Shown here one piece after another: positions 9,289-17,224 of a DNA stretch of 64,000 nt (position 1 is the first letter of the stretch; every line of letters begins with the position of its first letter). Origin of the DNA: AAA044-D11 sp965268555. GTDB taxonomy: Bacteria; Actinomycetota; Actinomycetes; Nanopelagicales; Nanopelagicaceae. The position numbers and the translations under genes are program-made. Where the stretch lies: the NCBI GenBank assembly GCA_965268555.1, contig OZ254174.1, positions 1,116,001-1,180,000 of the forward strand, given 5' to 3'. A model generated the notes under the pieces. The model did no database searches and had not been told where the DNA came from. It worked only from the letters and a program-made list of their open reading frames with translations.

Positions 9289-9308
9289 GCCATAGAACTC
9301 TCTATGGC
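9289..9308 (-). promoter_or_regulatory. Hairpin in the uraA leader
   Basis: gccatag and ctatggc form a perfect 7-bp inverted repeat with a 6-nt loop, 31 bp upstream of the uraA start. In the transcript the loop side reads AGAGAG, loosely recalling PyrR-binding loops, but the conserved bulge is not evident. Regulation by pyrimidine level is only a possibility. Confidence 0.35.
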
Positions 9309-9444
9309 TGGGGAACATTTGAAAAAATGGTAAGTGGCTACGCAGCAGTAACCGAGTAAATACACGCGATTTTGCAGGGCGAATTAAGGTCTAATTGGGG
9401 TGAATTGAGCGTGTGGCTCAATAACTAAGTGCAGGAATTGGGAT

Positions 9445-10062
9445 TTATAGAGTGAAAGATGGGTAATCGTCGGTTACCAAAATAACGGCGTAACCATAGA
9501 GGCGATTCCAAAATTCAATTGTTGCAAGAACAAAGTTGGCAATGCTCTCTGGATAATTTCCAGTTGCACTTGTAATGATCCAGGCAAAGAAAGTTAGAAC
9601 TAACCCGATAACTGCATAAACAATGCCAACGATAAATAGTGGGATCGCAAATAGCCATTTAACTAATGGCAGAACACGAGAAAGCTTTGCGCCACCCGCA
9701 ATATCAGGAAGATCTACCTTGATATTTGGGTTGGCTTCAATTGAAGGATATTCATCGGTCAGTAGCAGCGCATAGGCCGAAATACGGGCATTTAATTCCA
9801 GCATTGATTTATTAAATGAAAGGACATAACTTGGGTAAACACCACGAACTAGAAGAGCAAGAAGCGCAGGTGCGAAAAGCAGGCCACCGAAAGCGGCGCC
9901 AGCCTGCATGGATTGGGTGAATGAAGCGATAAAAATTGCCATTGGGAAAACTAAAATGCCACGGAAGAAAACCGTCTTGCGGTCGCGATTTGTAAGTTGA
10001 ATTTCAATTGAAGTTTCAACTTGGTTTGAAACACCTTCGTATGAAACATTTGAACTGCTCAT
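9445..10062 (-). CDS. DUF4389 membrane protein
   Basis: This 205-residue protein has two repeats of a TM hairpin plus a soluble tail. Each ends in the family hallmark: 'AYALLLTDEYPS' in the first half and 'YAVILVTDDYPSF' at the C-terminus. A segment around residues 35-85 and another around 130-175 are hydrophobic, so about four TM helices. Function is unknown. It begins 8 bp after the argG stop, with a ribosome-binding site (gagga) overlapping the end of argG, so it is probably co-transcribed with argG, although no functional link is known. Confidence 0.85.
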   Translation of the reverse strand: MSSSNVSYEGVSNQVETSIEIQLTNRDRKTVFFRGILVFPMAIFIASFTQSMQAGAAFGGLLFAPALLALLVRGVYPSYVLSFNKSMLELNARISAYALLLTDEYPSIEANPNIKVDLPDIAGGAKLSRVLPLVKWLFAIPLFIVGIVYAVIGLVLTFFAWIITSATGNYPESIANFVLATIEFWNRLYGYAVILVTDDYPSFTL

Positions 10063-10070
10063 GTTTTCCT

Positions 10071-11405
10071 CTATTTTTTCTTGTTGTCTATCTCTTTGAT
10101 CAACTTGAATTGACCATCGCCAAGTTGCCCTTGGCTGGCATACATCTCTAACTTTGCTCTGGTATCTGCGATATCAAGGTTGCGCATAGTCAATTGGCCG
10201 ATGCGATCTGCGGGACCGAACGCAGCATCTTCTGTGCGTTCCATAGATAACTTATCTGGGTGATAACTAAACCCTGGGCCAGTTGAATTAATAATTGAGA
10301 AATCATCACCGCGGCGAAGGCGAATTGTTACTTCGCCAGTAACGGCAGAGGCAACCCATCTCATTAAGGATTCTCGCAACATTAGTGATTGTGGGTCTAA
10401 CCAGCGGCCCTCATAGAGAAGACGGCCTAAGCGACGGCCTTCTGCATGATAATTCGCAATTGTGTCTTCGTTGTGAATAGCACTTATTAAACGCTCGTAT
10501 GCAATGTAAAGAAGAGCCATTCCTGGTGCTTCATAAATTCCGCGGCTCTTCGCTTCAATAATTCTATTTTCAATCTGATCTGACATGCCTAGACCGTGGC
10601 GGCCACCAATTTCATTTGCCTTTTGCATAAGCGCAACGGCTTCTAACTTCTTGCCATTTATAGCAACGGGGCGACCCTTTGAAAATTCAATCTTTACATC
10701 TTCAGTTTCAATCTTTACTGAATCTTTCCAGAATGCAACACCCATGATTGGTTCGACAATTTCCAGAGAGGTATCTAAGTTCTCTAAAGTCTTTGCTTCG
10801 TGGGTTGCACCAAGAATATTTGCATCAGTTGAATAAGCTTTTTCTACGCTATCGCGGTAAGGCAATTTACGAGTCGAAAGCCATTCCGACATTTCTTTAC
10901 GGCCGCCAAGTTCATTTACGAAATCAGTATCAAGCCATGGCTTGTAAATCTTTAAATTTGGATTAGCAAGGAGGCCGTAACGATAGAAACGTTCAATGTC
11001 ATTGCCTTTGTATGTTGAACCATCGCCCCAAATTGAGACGTTATCTTCAAGCATCGCACGAACTAAAAGAGTTCCGGTTACTGCGCGGCCAAGTGGGGTG
11101 GTATTGAAATAAGTTTTTCCACCAGAGCGAATATGGAATGCACCGCACGCAATCGCTGCGAAACCTTCTTCTACAAGTGCTTGCTTGCAATCGACGAGAC
11201 GTGAACCTTCGGCGCCATAAGCTTTTGCGCGACCTGGAACTGATTCAATATCTGGCTCGTCATACTGACCAAGATCAGCGGTGTAAGTAAATGGCACTGC
11301 GCCTTTTTCGCGCATCCACGCAACAGCAACCGAGGTATCTAAGCCACCAGAGAAGGCAATACCAACTCTTTGGCCAACCGGTAGCGATGCTAGGACTTTA
11401 GACAT
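10071..11405 (-). CDS. argG: Argininosuccinate synthase
   Basis: This 444-residue protein joins citrulline and aspartate using ATP in arginine biosynthesis. The ATP-pyrophosphatase P-loop AFSGGLDTS is at residues 17-25. 'FNTTPLGRAVTGTLLVRAM' and 'WGDGSTYKGNDIERFYRY' are characteristic of the longer E. coli-type enzyme rather than the roughly 400-residue form common in actinobacteria. No other arg genes are adjacent. The start codon is an ATG at 11405 after a weak 'gag' motif. The substrate-binding residues of the family appear intact. Confidence 0.95.
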   Translation of the reverse strand: MSKVLASLPVGQRVGIAFSGGLDTSVAVAWMREKGAVPFTYTADLGQYDEPDIESVPGRAKAYGAEGSRLVDCKQALVEEGFAAIACGAFHIRSGGKTYFNTTPLGRAVTGTLLVRAMLEDNVSIWGDGSTYKGNDIERFYRYGLLANPNLKIYKPWLDTDFVNELGGRKEMSEWLSTRKLPYRDSVEKAYSTDANILGATHEAKTLENLDTSLEIVEPIMGVAFWKDSVKIETEDVKIEFSKGRPVAINGKKLEAVALMQKANEIGGRHGLGMSDQIENRIIEAKSRGIYEAPGMALLYIAYERLISAIHNEDTIANYHAEGRRLGRLLYEGRWLDPQSLMLRESLMRWVASAVTGEVTIRLRRGDDFSIINSTGPGFSYHPDKLSMERTEDAAFGPADRIGQLTMRNLDIADTRAKLEMYASQGQLGDGQFKLIKEIDNKKK

Positions 11406-11441
11406 GAGAGGAGTCTAGGACATCGACTCATAGAGCCGAAA

Positions 11442-11786
11442 TTATTGAATCGAAAGAGTGAGTGTCTCGCTTAACGCCCACTTACGTAGGGATTCGAGTT
11501 GGGGTTCTAACAAATCTCGCAGCACTTTTGAACTGGGCTTGGCTTTTTCAAGTTCGAGCAATATTGAATCGATTGAGAAATTGGTTGGCTTTAGATTTGC
11601 TGCGGTTAGATTCATTGTTAGCTTCGATATCTCGCGAATTCGAAAGTTGATTGCATCAAGAGCCGTGCTCTCTAAGGTCTGGTCTTTCTCGCTCGAGGCC
11701 TTCACGAGTATAGAAATCGAGCCACTTAGTATCTTGATCTCGTTTATCAAGCGATTCAAGTTCGCAATCTCTGGCCCGTTGCTCAT
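11442..11786 (-). CDS. Hypothetical protein, alpha-helical
   Basis: I take the ATG at 11786 ('MSNGPEIANLNRL'), giving 114 residues. The longer reading would run into the 19-bp tandem repeat upstream and yield repetitive, non-protein-like sequence. The product is Leu/Glu/Lys-rich and predicted helical, possibly coiled-coil; I do not recognise the family. It lies between argG and the repeat array, on the edge of the variable island before the HNH endonuclease gene. Confidence 0.5.
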   Translation of the reverse strand: MSNGPEIANLNRLINEIKILSGSISILVKASSEKDQTLESTALDAINFRIREISKLTMNLTAANLKPTNFSIDSILLELEKAKPSSKVLRDLLEPQLESLRKWALSETLTLSIQ

Positions 11787-11831
11787 GTCGTAATTATGTA
11801 TCGTCTTTTTCGGTAACGCAAACATCGTATT

Positions 11832-11938
11832 TGTGCACTGCTTTTGTGGATGTGCACTGCTTTTGTGGATGTGCACTGCTTTTGTGGATGTGCACTGCTT
11901 TTGTGGATGTGCACTGCTTTTGTAGATGTGCACTGCTT
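11832..11938. repeat. 19-bp tandem repeat, about 5.6 copies
   Basis: The unit tgtgcactgcttttgtgga starts at 11832 and repeats every 19 bp (11851, 11870, 11889, 11908, 11927). The first four copies are identical, the fifth has one change, the last is partial. It is non-coding, in the divergent gap between the 114-aa ORF and the HNH endonuclease gene. There are no spacers, so it is not CRISPR. Confidence 0.95.
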
Positions 11939-12022
11939 GAGTTTATCAACAGGGTTTCCTTGTATCCTCATTTTCTACTTATAAATCAAAGTGATGTCAG
12001 TGCCCAATGCCATAATCAATTT

Positions 12023-13462
12023 ATGCAAATAGAATCCGAGGAAGCAAGAAAATTAGGAGAACGAATCTCTGAAATTTTGCATCTGCCTGCCGGTTTGGAT
12101 TGTGTAACTGAGCTCTGGAAGATATCTCCTGAAAATCTAGATTATGCCGGACGAGTTGATTATCTTGCAGCTCTTGAAAAACAGAGCGGGTGGTTTAACG
12201 TTTGGTTACAACATGCGATTGTTGTAGTTGCTGGAAATGAACCTAGTCGAGCTGACTCTATGTATTCTGGCGTTGATGACTCTGAAAGAGAAGAGATTGC
12301 GACTGCACTTAGGCTTTCGGGATCAACCGCTCAGAGCCGGATTGATGTTGCTAGAACGTTAATGCAGCATCTCCCGGGCGCAACTGCTGCCCTAGCGATT
12401 GGAGATATTTCTCCGGCCCATGCAAATGTGATTGCTAGAGAAAGTGCTCAGTTAATTCGTCAAGGCGTATTACCGGAAGTACTGAAATTGATTGAAGATG
12501 AAGCTGTTGCGCATGCTGAGTTTCACACTCCTGCGCAAGTTGCTAACAAGGTTCGATCCTGTATTGCGATGTTTGCACCTGAACAATTTGAAGCTGCGGC
12601 AGTTGAAGAGAAAAGCGCTCGAAAGGTTTCATATTTCCCAAGTCCAAATGGAATGGCGACCATAGTTGCATTTCTACCTGCGCCAGATGCGCAAACAATC
12701 ATGTTAGCTATTGATAGGTTGGCGAGTAAGACCAATGGCATCGCAAAAGAGAAGCTTCGCAACTATCGCAACGCATCCGGCCAAAGCGTTGGCAATAGCT
12801 CTAGCCAAAGCGTTGGCAATAGCTCTGGCCAAAGCGTTGGCAATGAAAGCAAAGCTCGTTTCAATTTAACGGACTTCAGTGAAGATTTAATGGATCCAAT
12901 GGATGCTCATCGTGCAGATGCAATAACAGCGATTGCTGCAATGTTTTTAGAGACAAACGACGATCAACTAATGAACCATGGTCGACCAGTCACCGTAAAT
13001 CTCACAATTGATTTACCAACCCTCCTTGGTCTCGCCGAGAATCCTGGGCAGTTGAGTGGTTACGGCCCAATTCCTGCATCTGTGGCACGCGAACTTGCCG
13101 CTGATGGAAAATGGCGAAAATTCATTACCGACCCAACTACTGGAAATCTTCTTGATTTTGGTCGTGAAAGTTACCTACCGCCCCTAATTCTTAGAGATTT
13201 TTTACTTGCCCGAGATAGAACTTGCAGATTTCCTGGATGTAGGCGTTCGGGAATTAAAGGAGAAATCGATCATGCTGTTCCGTGGGAGGAGGGCGGCGAA
13301 ACTTCTCCATCAAATTTAGGTCTTCTATGTAAGAGGCATCATCAGTTAAAAACTCATGGTGGCTGGAAACTAGAAAGTTTTGAAGATGGTTCATGTGAAT
13401 GGACCTCTCCGCTGGGAAAGAAAAGATTCGTACCAGCACGCCCCATGGATGAAGTTGCATAA
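12023..13462 (+). CDS. DUF222/HNH endonuclease (13E12-repeat family type)
   Basis: The ATG at 12023 gives 479 residues ('MQIESEEARKLGER'); longer readings start inside the tandem repeat. Residues about 10-330 form the helical DUF222 domain typical of the mycobacterial 13E12-repeat family. Residues about 401-446 form the HNH nuclease: 'CRFPGCRRSGIKGEIDHAVP' followed by 'NLGLLCKRHHQLKTHGGW', with paired cysteines for structural zinc and D-H plus H residues for catalysis. Around residues 253-275 the DNA contains a 24-bp in-frame repeat coding for QSVGN-rich units. Such genes are multi-copy and variable in actinobacteria and are considered mobile or selfish. It is bounded by tandem repeats and sits near the tmRNA gene. 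Confidence 0.88.
   Translation: MQIESEEARKLGERISEILHLPAGLDCVTELWKISPENLDYAGRVDYLAALEKQSGWFNVWLQHAIVVVAGNEPSRADSMYSGVDDSEREEIATALRLSGSTAQSRIDVARTLMQHLPGATAALAIGDISPAHANVIARESAQLIRQGVLPEVLKLIEDEAVAHAEFHTPAQVANKVRSCIAMFAPEQFEAAAVEEKSARKVSYFPSPNGMATIVAFLPAPDAQTIMLAIDRLASKTNGIAKEKLRNYRNASGQSVGNSSSQSVGNSSGQSVGNESKARFNLTDFSEDLMDPMDAHRADAITAIAAMFLETNDDQLMNHGRPVTVNLTIDLPTLLGLAENPGQLSGYGPIPASVARELAADGKWRKFITDPTTGNLLDFGRESYLPPLILRDFLLARDRTCRFPGCRRSGIKGEIDHAVPWEEGGETSPSNLGLLCKRHHQLKTHGGWKLESFEDGSCEWTSPLGKKRFVPARPMDEVA
12781..12844 (+). repeat. 24-bp in-frame tandem repeat within the HNH gene, about 2.7 copies
   Basis: The unit starts with ccaaagcgttggcaat and recurs at 12781, 12805 and 12829. It encodes QSVGNSS-type repeats in the linker between DUF222 and the rest. 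The 24-bp period keeps the frame. Confidence 0.9.
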
Positions 13463-13560
13463 CAAATAGCTATCGCTAAGGACAAATAGCTATCGCTAAG
13501 GACAAATAGCTTTCGCTAGGGACAAATAGCTTTCGCTAGGGACAAATAGCTTTCGCCAAT
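13461..13560. repeat. 20-bp tandem repeat, five copies
   Basis: The unit gacaaatagctatcgctaag begins at the stop codon of the HNH gene and repeats at 20-bp steps. Copies 1-2 and copies 3-4 form two sub-types that differ at two positions, and copy 5 has drifted. It is non-coding and lies between the HNH gene and the 93-aa membrane protein gene. Confidence 0.95.
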
Positions 13561-13596
13561 AGAGAGATAAATCTTGATAAGCGGCTAAAATTAGCT

Positions 13597-13878
13597 ATGG
13601 AATCTTTAGCCCTTGTGGTTTCAATAATGATCTTGATTTCAATTCTTGGCGCCCCAATTGGCTGGTTAATTCTAAAAATTCCTACTCATAGGCGAACAGC
13701 AACAAACGTAAAGAAGCTTGCAGCATTTGTTTTCACTTTAATTGGACTAATGCTCGGATTAACAATCTTAGTAACAGGTCACACAACTGGCGGATTGATT
13801 ATTTCTATATTTTCGATTACAACTTCAATATTAGTTTTCATAAAAATTTGGCGCGATAAGACTTATTGGGAGCACTAA
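13597..13878 (+). CDS. Small membrane protein, hypothetical
   Basis: This 93-residue protein has three hydrophobic segments (about residues 4-27, 42-61 and 65-84), with basic residues between the first two (HRRTATNVKK) and a charged C-terminus. I recognise no family. It starts at an ATG with no clear ribosome-binding site, 37 bp after a tandem repeat, and ends 36 bp before the 3' end of the convergent tmRNA gene. It belongs to the argG-ssrA island. Confidence 0.6.
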   Translation: MESLALVVSIMILISILGAPIGWLILKIPTHRRTATNVKKLAAFVFTLIGLMLGLTILVTGHTTGGLIISIFSITTSILVFIKIWRDKTYWEH

Positions 13879-13914
13879 AAAACTTTCATTCTTAAAGATT
13901 TCGTACTTTATGCA

Positions 13915-14288
13915 TGGTGGAGGTGCCGGGAATCGAACCCGGGTCCTCTAGAGCAAAATCAGGGCTTCTACGGGCGTAGTGTTCTATTCGTTTTCTCAGT
14001 CCTGACTCTCACAAACACATGTAGTCAACGAACTCAGTTATAGATTTATTTCCCCGATAGCGTCCATAACACCATTATCAAGTGAGCTCTCTAGCGACGC
14101 TAACATCCAAGTCGAGAGCACTCTTGGGTTAACGGATTCACTTAAATCGCTTAGGCAGCGATAGCGAAATCAGCGGCAGTTGTACTGGCGCTTATAGTTT
14201 TGCCAGGGTTATTGGTTAACGAGATCATCCCGGCTTCCTCGGCCCGCTTCACCTGACTCAACAACTAAAGTCGAGACCGTTCACCCCC
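13915..14288 (-). ncRNA. ssrA: tmRNA (transfer-messenger RNA)
   Basis: The 3' end on the minus strand is a tRNA-like T-arm (ggttcgattcc) followed by an encoded CCA at 13915-13917. The 5' end GGGGGUGAACGGUCUCGAC begins at 14288, and its first seven bases pair with the 3' acceptor strand CACCUCC (one G-U). The tag-coding frame ends GCU GAU UUC GCU AUC GCU GCC UAA, giving a tag of about (G)KTISASTTAADFAIAA, with the degradation signal ending AIAA. The first codon read by this frame is GGC, so the resume codon may be Gly; its exact position is inferred. It rescues stalled ribosomes with SmpB, encoded just upstream. Confidence 0.95.
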
Positions 14289-14347
14289 ATGATGGTTGTG
14301 GAACATGAAGCATTTACTTTTCTATATTTAGTTTTTTCCATTTTGTT

Positions 14348-14375
14348 GTTAGATAACAAAAAGCAGTTATCTAAC
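14348..14375. promoter_or_regulatory. 10-bp perfect inverted repeat upstream of tmRNA
   Basis: gttagataac and gttatctaac are separated by 8 nt (aaaaagca). It lies 60 bp upstream of the tmRNA 5' end and downstream of smpB. With no T-run after the arm on either strand it is a poor terminator. It could be an operator in the ssrA promoter region or an smpB mRNA 3' hairpin. Confidence 0.5.
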
Positions 14376-14436
14376 CTGCTAATTGTAAGGTGTAACACCG
14401 TTTAAAGATAATTCGCATAGAGCGCCTTAGCTTCTA

Positions 14437-14513
14437 CGCTGGGATGTAACTAGCGCTGGGATGTAACTAGCGCTGGGATGTAACTAGCGCTGGGATGTAA
14501 CTAGCGCTGGGAT
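14437..14513. repeat. 17-bp tandem repeat overlapping the smpB stop, about 4.5 copies
   Basis: The unit cgctgggatgtaactag repeats at 14437, 14454, 14471, 14488 and partially at 14505. The smpB-proximal copy supplies the last SmpB codons and its TAG stop, so the array has grown outward from the end of the gene. Confidence 0.95.
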
Positions 14514-14983
14514 TTGCCGCTGGTACGTCTGGAAAGTTCGCGGGTAATTTCGCGGTTGGCCTGCTTCTCCATGAGAGTGGCTCTCTTGTCGTGCGCTTTC
14601 TTACCTTTTGCAAGCGCAAGTTCAATTTTGGCTTTGCCATCTTTGAAATAAAGTGAAAGTGGCACAAGTGTTAGACCACCTTGCTTTAAATCGGCAGCCA
14701 ATCTTTCAATCTCCCTCTTATGAAGAAGTAATTTACGTTCGCGACGTGGCGTGTGGTTGTTCCAAGTTCCCTCGGTGTATTCCGGAATATGCACTCCGCT
14801 TAACCAAAGTTCGCCATTGTTTACCATCGCGAAACCATCAATAAGAGATGCTCGTCCGGCCCGAAGTGATTTCACTTCAGTGCCGCTTAAAACTAAGCCG
14901 CATTCGAAAACTTCTTCAATAAAGTAGTCATGGCGAGCACTCTTGTTTTGCGCTATTAACTTTTTTCCAAGCTCTTTTACCAT
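14501..14983 (-). CDS. smpB: SsrA-binding protein SmpB
   Basis: SmpB binds the tRNA-like part of tmRNA and loads it into stalled ribosomes. I use the ATG at 14983 (160 aa) because a gaggtgg ribosome-binding site lies 6-8 nt before it; a GTG at 14992 is the alternative. Visible motifs are 'NKSARHDYFIEEVFECGLVL' and 'GTEVKSLRAGRASL' in the OB-fold, 'HIPEYTEGTWNNH', and a basic C-terminal tail with 'KKAHDKRATLMEK' that reaches the decoding site. The C-terminal residues and stop codon fall in a 17-bp tandem repeat. The gene lies directly upstream of ssrA, the usual pairing. Confidence 0.95.
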   Translation of the reverse strand: MVKELGKKLIAQNKSARHDYFIEEVFECGLVLSGTEVKSLRAGRASLIDGFAMVNNGELWLSGVHIPEYTEGTWNNHTPRRERKLLLHKREIERLAADLKQGGLTLVPLSLYFKDGKAKIELALAKGKKAHDKRATLMEKQANREITRELSRRTSGKSQR

Positions 14984-15064
14984 TTTGACCACCTCATTTC
15001 ATGACTTTGCTTTATCCAATTAAATCTAGAAGCCAAGGATACGCGGGTTATTTGGAACTCTGAA

Positions 15065-15098
15065 GCAAGAGCCTTGTTTGTTGCAAGAGCCTTGTTTG
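15065..15098. repeat. 18-bp tandem duplication
   Basis: gcaagagccttgtttgtt is followed at once by a second copy lacking its last two bases. It lies in the gap between the S41 peptidase stop and smpB, near the 3' end of the peptidase gene. Confidence 0.85.
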
Positions 15099-15116
15099 AA
15101 AACGGTGCCGTGGAGA

Positions 15117-16265
15117 TTATTTGTTGCTAATTGCTGCTAATCCACCTAATACAAGCAGGGCTTTCTTAATCTCTTGGTCTTCAGGAACTAGAAGGTCTGG
15201 CGCAATCCCAACTTGATCGATGGCACGTCCATTTGGGGTTCGGTATTTTCCAATAGTTATTTCTAATTTAGAGCCATCAACTAATTCGATGATCTCTTGC
15301 ACAGTGCCTTTGCCATAACTCTTCTCACCAATAATCACTGCACGATTTCGGTCTTGCAGGGCGCCAGCAATTACTTCAGCAGAGCTGGCAGTTAAGCGAT
15401 TAATCAAAACTGTCATCGGCGCCGAATCAGCATCGCCATTTGTTGATTCAAGTACAACATCTGAATCATTCTTCCTGGAGTAAGAGACGACCGTTCCTTC
15501 ACTTAAGAATTTTGAAGCCAGATCAACAGCAACGTTAATCAAACCACCAGGGTTATCGCGTAAATCCAAGACAATTCCACTTGAATGCGGATACTTGGCA
15601 AGTGCTGCAGAAACTTCATTTGCAACTTCGGAAGTTATTGCTGAGACTTGAATATAAAGAACTTTAGTTGCTAACTGATAAGCGACAACATCGCCATTAA
15701 ATAGTGACTCTCGCTTTATCGAAAGACGGATCGGATCTTGATTTCGCTCTAGCCCTATTTGCAACGTTGAGTTTGGGGCACCACGCAGTGCCGACACTGC
15801 AGTGGCAACTGATGCACCATCCATCGCTACGCCATTGATATCAACAAGTGCATCCAAAACTTTAATCCCGGCTCTTGAAGCTGGTGACCTTGGCTGGACA
15901 CTTGAGACTTCAAGAACTCCTGATTTATTTTTGCGAAGCCAAATACCGATACCGCTATATCTTCCTTCGAGTGTCTGAGTTAAACTCTTAACACTTTCTT
16001 GCGGGAAATAGTTTGCCCATTGATCTCCAGAGGCCTTTAAGACTGCTTCAATTGCGGCACGTTCTAAAACATTTCGCTTAGTCGGAGTTGGATTCTTTTC
16101 AAGAATATTAGAAATTGATTGTTCTACTGGCGACCTATGTCGTGATTGCCCAACATAATCACCAAGGGCAAAGGCGAGAATAATTGCGAGAGATGCAATC
16201 GCCGCAGTGGCACTAAACCCAGCACTTTTAAAGCGTGCAACTAAGGATTGCCAAGGGGAAAGCAT
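15117..16265 (-). CDS. C-terminal processing peptidase, S41 family (CtpA-like)
   Basis: This 382-residue protein has an N-terminal signal-anchor (about residues 19-37), a PDZ domain around residues 95-170 ('GRYSGIGIWLRK', 'SPASRAGIKVLDALVDING') and an S41 serine protease domain. 'LTASSAEVIAGALQD' holds the nucleophilic Ser and 'GEKSYGKGTVQ' the general-base Lys. It is exported and trims or degrades envelope proteins. It lies between ftsX and smpB in the same direction, the order common in actinobacteria. The start has a good ribosome-binding site (aggaga) 9 bp upstream. Confidence 0.92.
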   Translation of the reverse strand: MLSPWQSLVARFKSAGFSATAAIASLAIILAFALGDYVGQSRHRSPVEQSISNILEKNPTPTKRNVLERAAIEAVLKASGDQWANYFPQESVKSLTQTLEGRYSGIGIWLRKNKSGVLEVSSVQPRSPASRAGIKVLDALVDINGVAMDGASVATAVSALRGAPNSTLQIGLERNQDPIRLSIKRESLFNGDVVAYQLATKVLYIQVSAITSEVANEVSAALAKYPHSSGIVLDLRDNPGGLINVAVDLASKFLSEGTVVSYSRKNDSDVVLESTNGDADSAPMTVLINRLTASSAEVIAGALQDRNRAVIIGEKSYGKGTVQEIIELVDGSKLEITIGKYRTPNGRAIDQVGIAPDLLVPEDQEIKKALLVLGGLAAISNK

Positions 16266-16312
16266 TTGAGAATTCTCCTAGCAAAGACTGAAATTGGCAA
16301 AGCTATGCGGGA

Positions 16313-17215
16313 TTAGACCTTTAGATATTTGCGAAGTGTAAGTATTGATGCCACGGCGGAAACTACAAATCCTGTCAGTAAGAGAATTGCGGATGCGACC
16401 CAAACATCAGACCAGGTAAAGAATTTAGTGAAACTTAGGAGTGGCGCAATTCTGGAATCTACAAGCAACTTAAATGCAGATAAGAGCCCGGTTGAGAAAA
16501 CCCACCCAACAATCGCTGAGAAAATACCTTCGAGAAGGAATGGCAATTGAATTGAGAAAGAAGAAGCGCCAACCAGTTTCATTACACCGGTCTCTCTTCG
16601 TCGGTTAAACGCAGCGATTCGCAGAGTATTACTGATTAAAAGCGCTGCAGTTAGAACGCTTGCTAAACCAATCGCAAGTGCGCCATCTCTAAGCACCCCG
16701 AGAAGTTTAAAGAATTTCTCCAAGATGCTCCGTTGATCTTGAACTGAATCGACTCCAGGTCGCCCTGAAAATGCACTTTGCATGACAGCAAATTTTGTTG
16801 GGTCTTTTAATTTCACTCTAAATGATTCAGGAAGTTGATCTGGCGTTACATTTTGTGCGATTGCAGACCCTTTAAAACGTTCTTGGAAATGTTTAAATGC
16901 CTCGGATTGTGATTCGTAATAAACCTTATCTACTACTGGAAGCGCTTCGATGTCAGATTTTATTGTGTCTCTCTGTTCTTGAGAAACTGGACCGCTGGCA
17001 CAAGATGGAGTCTCTGAAAGTGAACCACAAAGAAATACTGAAACCTCGATCTTGTCGTACCAATAATCCTTCATTACGCGCACTTGAGAATTGGCCAGTA
17101 AACCAATTCCAAGAAGTGTGAGAGAGATTGCCACAGTAATCATTACGGCAAAGGTCATTGTTAAATTTCTGCGTAGACCAATTCGCACTTCACTAAATAA
17201 AAATCCAGCTCTCAT
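16313..17215 (-). CDS. ftsX: Cell-division permease-like protein FtsX
   Basis: This 300-residue protein has the FtsX topology: a short cytoplasmic N-terminus, TM1 (about residues 22-43), an extracellular domain of some 130 residues with a Cys pair (CGSLSETPSC), then three TM helices in the last 130 residues with 'NRRRETGVMKLVGAS' in the cytoplasmic coupling loop. With FtsE it activates peptidoglycan hydrolases at the septum, typically RipC in mycobacteria. It starts 9 bp after the ftsE stop. Confidence 0.94.
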   Translation of the reverse strand: MRAGFLFSEVRIGLRRNLTMTFAVMITVAISLTLLGIGLLANSQVRVMKDYWYDKIEVSVFLCGSLSETPSCASGPVSQEQRDTIKSDIEALPVVDKVYYESQSEAFKHFQERFKGSAIAQNVTPDQLPESFRVKLKDPTKFAVMQSAFSGRPGVDSVQDQRSILEKFFKLLGVLRDGALAIGLASVLTAALLISNTLRIAAFNRRRETGVMKLVGASSFSIQLPFLLEGIFSAIVGWVFSTGLLSAFKLLVDSRIAPLLSFTKFFTWSDVWVASAILLLTGFVVSAVASILTLRKYLKV

Positions 17216-17224
17216 TTTTGGCCC

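Noticed and set aside
11787..11933. N-terminal extension of the 114-aa ORF
   Set aside because: It translates the 19-bp repeat into a repetitive peptide; the ATG at 11786 is more plausible.
11832..11938. Possible CRISPR array
   Set aside because: Units abut with no spacers, so this is a tandem repeat; the same holds for the other arrays.
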